DNA of 9,092 nt from Anaerolineales bacterium (GTDB taxonomy: Bacteria > Chloroflexota > Anaerolineae > Anaerolineales > E44-bin32), in contig DAOVFE010000050.1 of the NCBI GenBank assembly GCA_030673085.1, positions 1 through 9,092 on the forward strand, read 5' to 3'. How positions within the stretch are numbered: the stretch's first letter is position 1; every line of letters begins with the position of its first letter. The position numbers and the translations under genes are program-made. The notes beneath the pieces were generated by a model that saw nothing but the letters and a program-made list of their open reading frames with translations, had not been told where the DNA came from and searched no databases. Positions 6,749-9,092 of the stretch are shown here, in pieces.

Positions 6749-6840
6749 TTACTCGCTCAGGGCTTCACGCCCTTCTGGCCCTTCGGCACAGTCCATTCTT
6801 CCCCCCAGCAAGATGAGGGGCATTCTTGTTCAGCGAGTAA
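6749..6840. repeat. Inverted-repeat unit 2 with nested hairpins
   Basis: Outer arms TTACTCGCT (6749-6757) and AGCGAGTAA (6832-6840) are perfect 9-bp complements. They enclose the hairpin AGGGC-TTCAC-GCCCT (6759-6773) and a C-run/G-run pair near 6811-6830. It starts 3 nt after unit 1 and has about the same size (92 versus 84 bp), so the two look like one composite element. Confidence 0.55.
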
Positions 6841-6865
6841 AGAGCAGATAAAGTACAGTAAGCAA

Positions 6866-6886
6866 GACAGGTTCACTCACCCTGTC
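6866..6886. other. Small hairpin
   Basis: GACAGG (6866-6871) and CCTGTC (6881-6886) form a 6-bp perfect stem with a 9-nt loop. It has no T-tract and its role is unknown. Confidence 0.4.
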
Positions 6887-7056
6887 CATAACTTGCGCTC
6901 AATAAATGCTGAAGCCGGCTACATGCAACGCGTTAACCAACTGTAATTGCGGCACAGGAATCTATACAAACTAGTGGAATCGCTTGACGGAAACCATGTA
7001 GCTATCAGCACGGGTTTTCAAGCTGCGTTTCTCTCTCGTATGTCGATGGTAGGCAA

Positions 7057-7992
7057 ATGATCTATACACTTACACTCAATCCCTCGTTGGATAGAACATT
7101 GGTCATCCCTGAGCTTAAGGTCGGGACCTACAACAGGGGGCAGGCCACCAGACTTAATCTGGGGGGGAAAGGAATCAATGTCTCCCGCACTCTGCGAGAA
7201 CTGGGCGAAGAAAGTGTCATCGTGGGCTATTTTGCAGGATATACAGGGAACATTTTACTTCAAGGATTGCGAAATAAAAATTTCCGCCTTGAAGCTCTTG
7301 ATTTGCAGGGGGAAACTCGAAGCAATATCACCCTTATCGAATCAAACAGCGGTCGATGGACCAAGCTGAATGAATTCGGCCCAGAAGTTAGCAAGGAAAA
7401 AGCCAACACTCTCCTGAATCTGATGCAATCTCGTACCAAGAAAGGCGATGTTTGGGTCCTTTCCGGCAGCCTACCTCGCGGCCTTCAGGCCGACTTCTAT
7501 GCCCAAATCATAGCCGTTGTAAAAGAGAACGGAGGTGCAGCCTTCCTCGATGCAAGCGGCTCTCCTCTAGCACACGGTTATCAAGCCGCCCCCTACCTCC
7601 TTAAAATTAATCAGGTAGAAGCTGAAGCTGTCCTGGGACGATCCCTTCCAACGATGGACTCCTGCGTTGCCGCGCTGGCTGATTTTCAGCATAGCGGTAT
7701 ATGCATATCCGCAATCAGTCGCAGTGAGAAAAGCGCAATTTTTAGAGATTCCAACGGAGTCGTTGAGGCGTGCCCGCCAAATGTCACGGTGGATAATCCC
7801 GTCGGCGCGGGCGACGCAATGATGGCGGGCCTGGTACAGGGCTATGTCAACAATTGGAATCTGGAGCAAATAGCAGGCTGGAGTGTTGCGGTTGGAACCG
7901 CTAGCGCGATGCAAGATGGGACCGCCGCTCCTAAAATGTCACAAATTAAACTCATTCACGCGCAGGTTGAAGTTCATCACTTAAAGCCGTAA
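7057..7992 (+). CDS. PfkB-family 1-phosphofructokinase / tagatose-6-phosphate kinase-like
   Basis: This 311-residue cytoplasmic sugar-phosphate kinase is of the FruK/LacC branch of the ribokinase (PfkB) family. Members phosphorylate fructose-1-phosphate or tagatose-6-phosphate to the bisphosphate using ATP. The N-terminus MIYTLTLNPSLDRT carries substrate-contact Asp12. NLGGKGINVSR (34-44) is the family's N-terminal signature, LSGSLPRG (135-142) is typical of FruK, and DNPVGAGDAMMAG (246-258) is the C-terminal signature with catalytic base Asp253. The usual KPN motif reads KIN (LLKINQVEAEAVLG, 181-194), a mild deviation. If the upstream PTS yields fructose-1-phosphate, this enzyme would make fructose-1,6-bisphosphate, a substrate for the aldolase-like and FBPA/P proteins. 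The Shine-Dalgarno is poor (GGTAGG ends only 3 nt before ATG). However, homologues start exactly at this methionine, so the start is reliable. The 415-nt gap upstream suggests separate transcription. Confidence 0.9.
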   Translation: MIYTLTLNPSLDRTLVIPELKVGTYNRGQATRLNLGGKGINVSRTLRELGEESVIVGYFAGYTGNILLQGLRNKNFRLEALDLQGETRSNITLIESNSGRWTKLNEFGPEVSKEKANTLLNLMQSRTKKGDVWVLSGSLPRGLQADFYAQIIAVVKENGGAAFLDASGSPLAHGYQAAPYLLKINQVEAEAVLGRSLPTMDSCVAALADFQHSGICISAISRSEKSAIFRDSNGVVEACPPNVTVDNPVGAGDAMMAGLVQGYVNNWNLEQIAGWSVAVGTASAMQDGTAAPKMSQIKLIHAQVEVHHLKP

Positions 7993-8070
7993 TACTTAAG
8001 TTTATATTAAAATACGAAACAATCACACTGTAATTGTGAGAGTGTTGAAAAAGAGAAATCATTTGTCTAA

Positions 8071-8745
8071 ATGGTGATAGAAATGCGGATTGTTATCCTT
8101 TCTGATTTTGATGGCACAATTATTCATTCCGACGGTTTTGAAGAGCTTCTCAAGATATACGCGAAAACCGAGTATCCTTCGCTGATGAGCGCGTTTAATC
8201 AAGAAAGGATTGATAGCGAGACGCTTCTTCAGCGTGGATTCGACGCATTGTTGCAGAGAGCTACATTAGCTGATTTGAATCAGATTCTAGATAAGATACA
8301 AGTCGATCCATCCTTTCCATTGCTCGCAGAATTCTGTAAAGAGAATGAATATGAGTTGATCATAGTCAGCGATGGCCTGGATTGGTATATCAAACGGATT
8401 CTGGGTAGATATGGCCTGGAAAATTTGCCAACAATTACTAACATAGTAACTTTCGATGATAATCATGTCCGGCTTTCATTTCCCTGGCGCGATATGCAAT
8501 GCAGAATATGTCATGGACAGTATGGCACCTGCAAGGGAAAAGCCGTCCGCGAGCACAAGAATAGCGGAGCTTACGTCGCAATTATCGGCGATGGGCTAAC
8601 GGATCGATGCGGCATATACGACGCTGATCTTATCTTCGCTAAAAGCAAATTGAAAACATATTGCTCTAGCGCCGGCTACCCATTTTGCGAGTTTCATGAC
8701 TTTACTGACATCATCAATGCTTTGAGAAATGCATCTCTGCAATAA
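8071..8745 (+). CDS. HAD-family phosphatase, MtnX-like (HAD-IB)
   Basis: This 224-residue haloacid dehalogenase-superfamily phosphatase resembles B. subtilis MtnX, which dephosphorylates 2-hydroxy-3-keto-5-methylthiopentenyl-1-phosphate in methionine salvage. Motif I is LSDFDGT (10-16, nucleophile Asp12 and acid/base Asp14). Motif II is IIVSDG with Ser100. The motif III lysine is Lys155 or Lys157. Motif IV is IGDGLTD (172-178, Asp174 and Asp178). A cysteine cluster, CRICHGQYGTC (144-154), precedes the motif III lysine, and a similar Cys-rich segment occurs in MtnX. No other methionine-salvage gene is visible, and the sugar-phosphate neighbours suggest a phosphosugar substrate, which is inference. 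The protein may start at Met5 (8083), closer to motif I. Both candidate starts have weak Shine-Dalgarno sequences. It follows the kinase gene by 78 nt. Confidence 0.82.
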   Translation: MVIEMRIVILSDFDGTIIHSDGFEELLKIYAKTEYPSLMSAFNQERIDSETLLQRGFDALLQRATLADLNQILDKIQVDPSFPLLAEFCKENEYELIIVSDGLDWYIKRILGRYGLENLPTITNIVTFDDNHVRLSFPWRDMQCRICHGQYGTCKGKAVREHKNSGAYVAIIGDGLTDRCGIYDADLIFAKSKLKTYCSSAGYPFCEFHDFTDIINALRNASLQ

Positions 8746-8937
8746 AAATGCTCGTCGCCTTGTAATCTTGATTGGATTCACGCAACGCGGCCTAGCAACC
8801 ACTTATTGTCCTTATATATCAGCCGACTATCAACTCTACCATGGTTATGATGGCAATGCGCGCCAGACCTGACAATGCTAAACAAATAACCATTAATAAC
8901 GAACAGTAGCATCTTTAAATAACTGGAGAGCTCAAAC
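8746..8937. other. Short non-coding gap with a distant inverted repeat
   Basis: No gene is seen in these 192 bases. ATGGTTAT (8841-8848) and ATAACCAT (8886-8893) are perfect 8-bp complements 37 nt apart, with a small TGGC/GCCA pair between them. They lie about 45-100 nt before the next start codon and could form a leader structure or looped operator. GGAGAG at 8925-8930 is the Shine-Dalgarno for the next gene. Confidence 0.45.
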
Positions 8938-9092
8938 GTGAATAAACCTCAAGAGCAACGCACAGATCATCCTTATTGGATTTGGGAAGCCATTATGAAT
9001 ACGCCGGATACCCTTAAAGCCTGCCTGGATGAACCGGTATTAGGGCAAGTTAATCATGTGGCCGATCGGCTCAATATAATAGATCCAAGTCA
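8938..9092 (+). CDS. Partial gene cut by the window edge; possible SIS-domain sugar isomerase N-terminus
   Basis: An open frame starts with GTG at 8938, 7 nt after a good Shine-Dalgarno (GGAGAG, 8925-8930), and runs off the right edge after 51 complete codons. The N-terminal pattern HPYWIWEAIMNTPDTLKACL (residues 11-30), followed by VNHVADRLNI, resembles the helical segment preceding the SIS domain in GlmS-like or AgaS-like phosphosugar isomerases and deaminases. The SIS domain itself would lie outside the window, so the assignment is tentative. The sugar-phosphate context supports it only weakly. Confidence 0.5.
   Translation, partial: MNKPQEQRTDHPYWIWEAIMNTPDTLKACLDEPVLGQVNHVADRLNIIDPS

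Larger units (their letters stand above)
6642..7056. other. Structured non-coding gap after the mannosidase operon
   Basis: These 415 bases hold no convincing gene. The left half (6662-6840) is two back-to-back inverted-repeat units with internal hairpins, and a third simple hairpin lies at 6866-6886. From about 6890 to 7056 I see no strong structure. A TTGACG at 6984-6989 lacks a -10 box at normal spacing. An open frame at 6601-6816 overlaps the FBPA/P gene and runs through the repeats, so it is not called as a gene. Confidence 0.65.

Noticed and set aside
6601..6816. 71-residue open frame overlapping the FBPA/P 3' end
   Set aside because: It overlaps a solid gene in another frame, lacks a ribosome binding site, and is mostly translation of the inverted-repeat DNA.
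6984..7006. TTGACG as the -35 box for the PfkB gene
   Set aside because: The only nearby -10-like hexamer (GCTATC) is 11 nt away, too close for a sigma-70-type promoter.
7967..7995. TTGAAG and TAATAC spaced 17 nt as a promoter for the HAD gene
   Set aside because: The spacing is ideal but the hexamers match consensus poorly (about 4/6 and 3/6) and lie within or at the end of the kinase coding region, so chance is likely.
8023..8039. TCACA-N7-TGTGA dyad upstream of the HAD gene as a CRP-like site
   Set aside because: The arms are short, the 7-nt spacing differs from the CRP consensus, and nothing in the window indicates a CRP-type regulator.
1..9092. CRISPR array, tRNA, rRNA or transposase genes
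   Set aside because: I saw no regularly spaced repeats, no tRNA- or rRNA-like segments, and no frame resembling a transposase or integrase on either strand.

Overview
This window comes from a bacterial chromosome of roughly balanced base composition. All seven recognisable complete genes, plus one partial gene at the right edge, lie on the + strand. Most have clear Shine-Dalgarno sequences. The organism cannot be fixed from the sequence. An archaeal-type fructose-1,6-bisphosphate aldolase/phosphatase (FBPA/P) beside a fructose-family PTS points to a deep-branching or anaerobic bacterium, for example of Chloroflexota, Thermotogota or clostridial type. That placement is a low-confidence inference.

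Layout: (1) 53-1540 holds a split fructose-family PTS permease: a membrane EIIC gene, a 132-nt gap with a strong perfect hairpin, then a separate EIIB gene. No EIIA or HPr is in the window. (2) 1541-1897 is non-coding with one clear inverted repeat. (3) 1898-6641 is a tight three-gene operon with gaps of 22 and 24 nt: a GH38 alpha-mannosidase, a GatY/KbaY-type class II ketose-bisphosphate aldolase homologue, and an FBPA/P. (4) 6642-7056 is non-coding but unusually rich in nested inverted repeats. (5) 7057-7992 encodes a PfkB-family 1-phosphofructokinase/tagatose-6-phosphate kinase-like enzyme. (6) 8071-8745 encodes an MtnX-like HAD phosphatase. (7) From 8938 to the right edge is the start of another gene, possibly a SIS-domain sugar-phosphate isomerase.

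Working model (inference): the PTS imports and phosphorylates a sugar, perhaps an alpha-mannoside. This would parallel E. coli MngA/MngB, where a fructose-family PTS permease and a GH38 enzyme handle mannosylglycerate. The mannosidase cleaves the imported compound, and the kinase, aldolase homologue and FBPA/P act on the resulting phosphosugars around fructose bisphosphate.

The most notable observation is that the two adjacent 'aldolase' genes both carry substitutions at residues needed for canonical aldolase chemistry. The class II homologue has Arg at the position of zinc ligand His180 (GatY/KbaY numbering), Gly for conserved Glu134 and Met for His107. The FBPA/P keeps its Schiff-base Lys232 and phosphatase metal ligands, but has His in place of catalytic Tyr229 and Glu for Asp233. 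The operon may therefore encode altered enzymes: a phosphatase-biased FBPA/P and a non-canonical aldolase-like partner.
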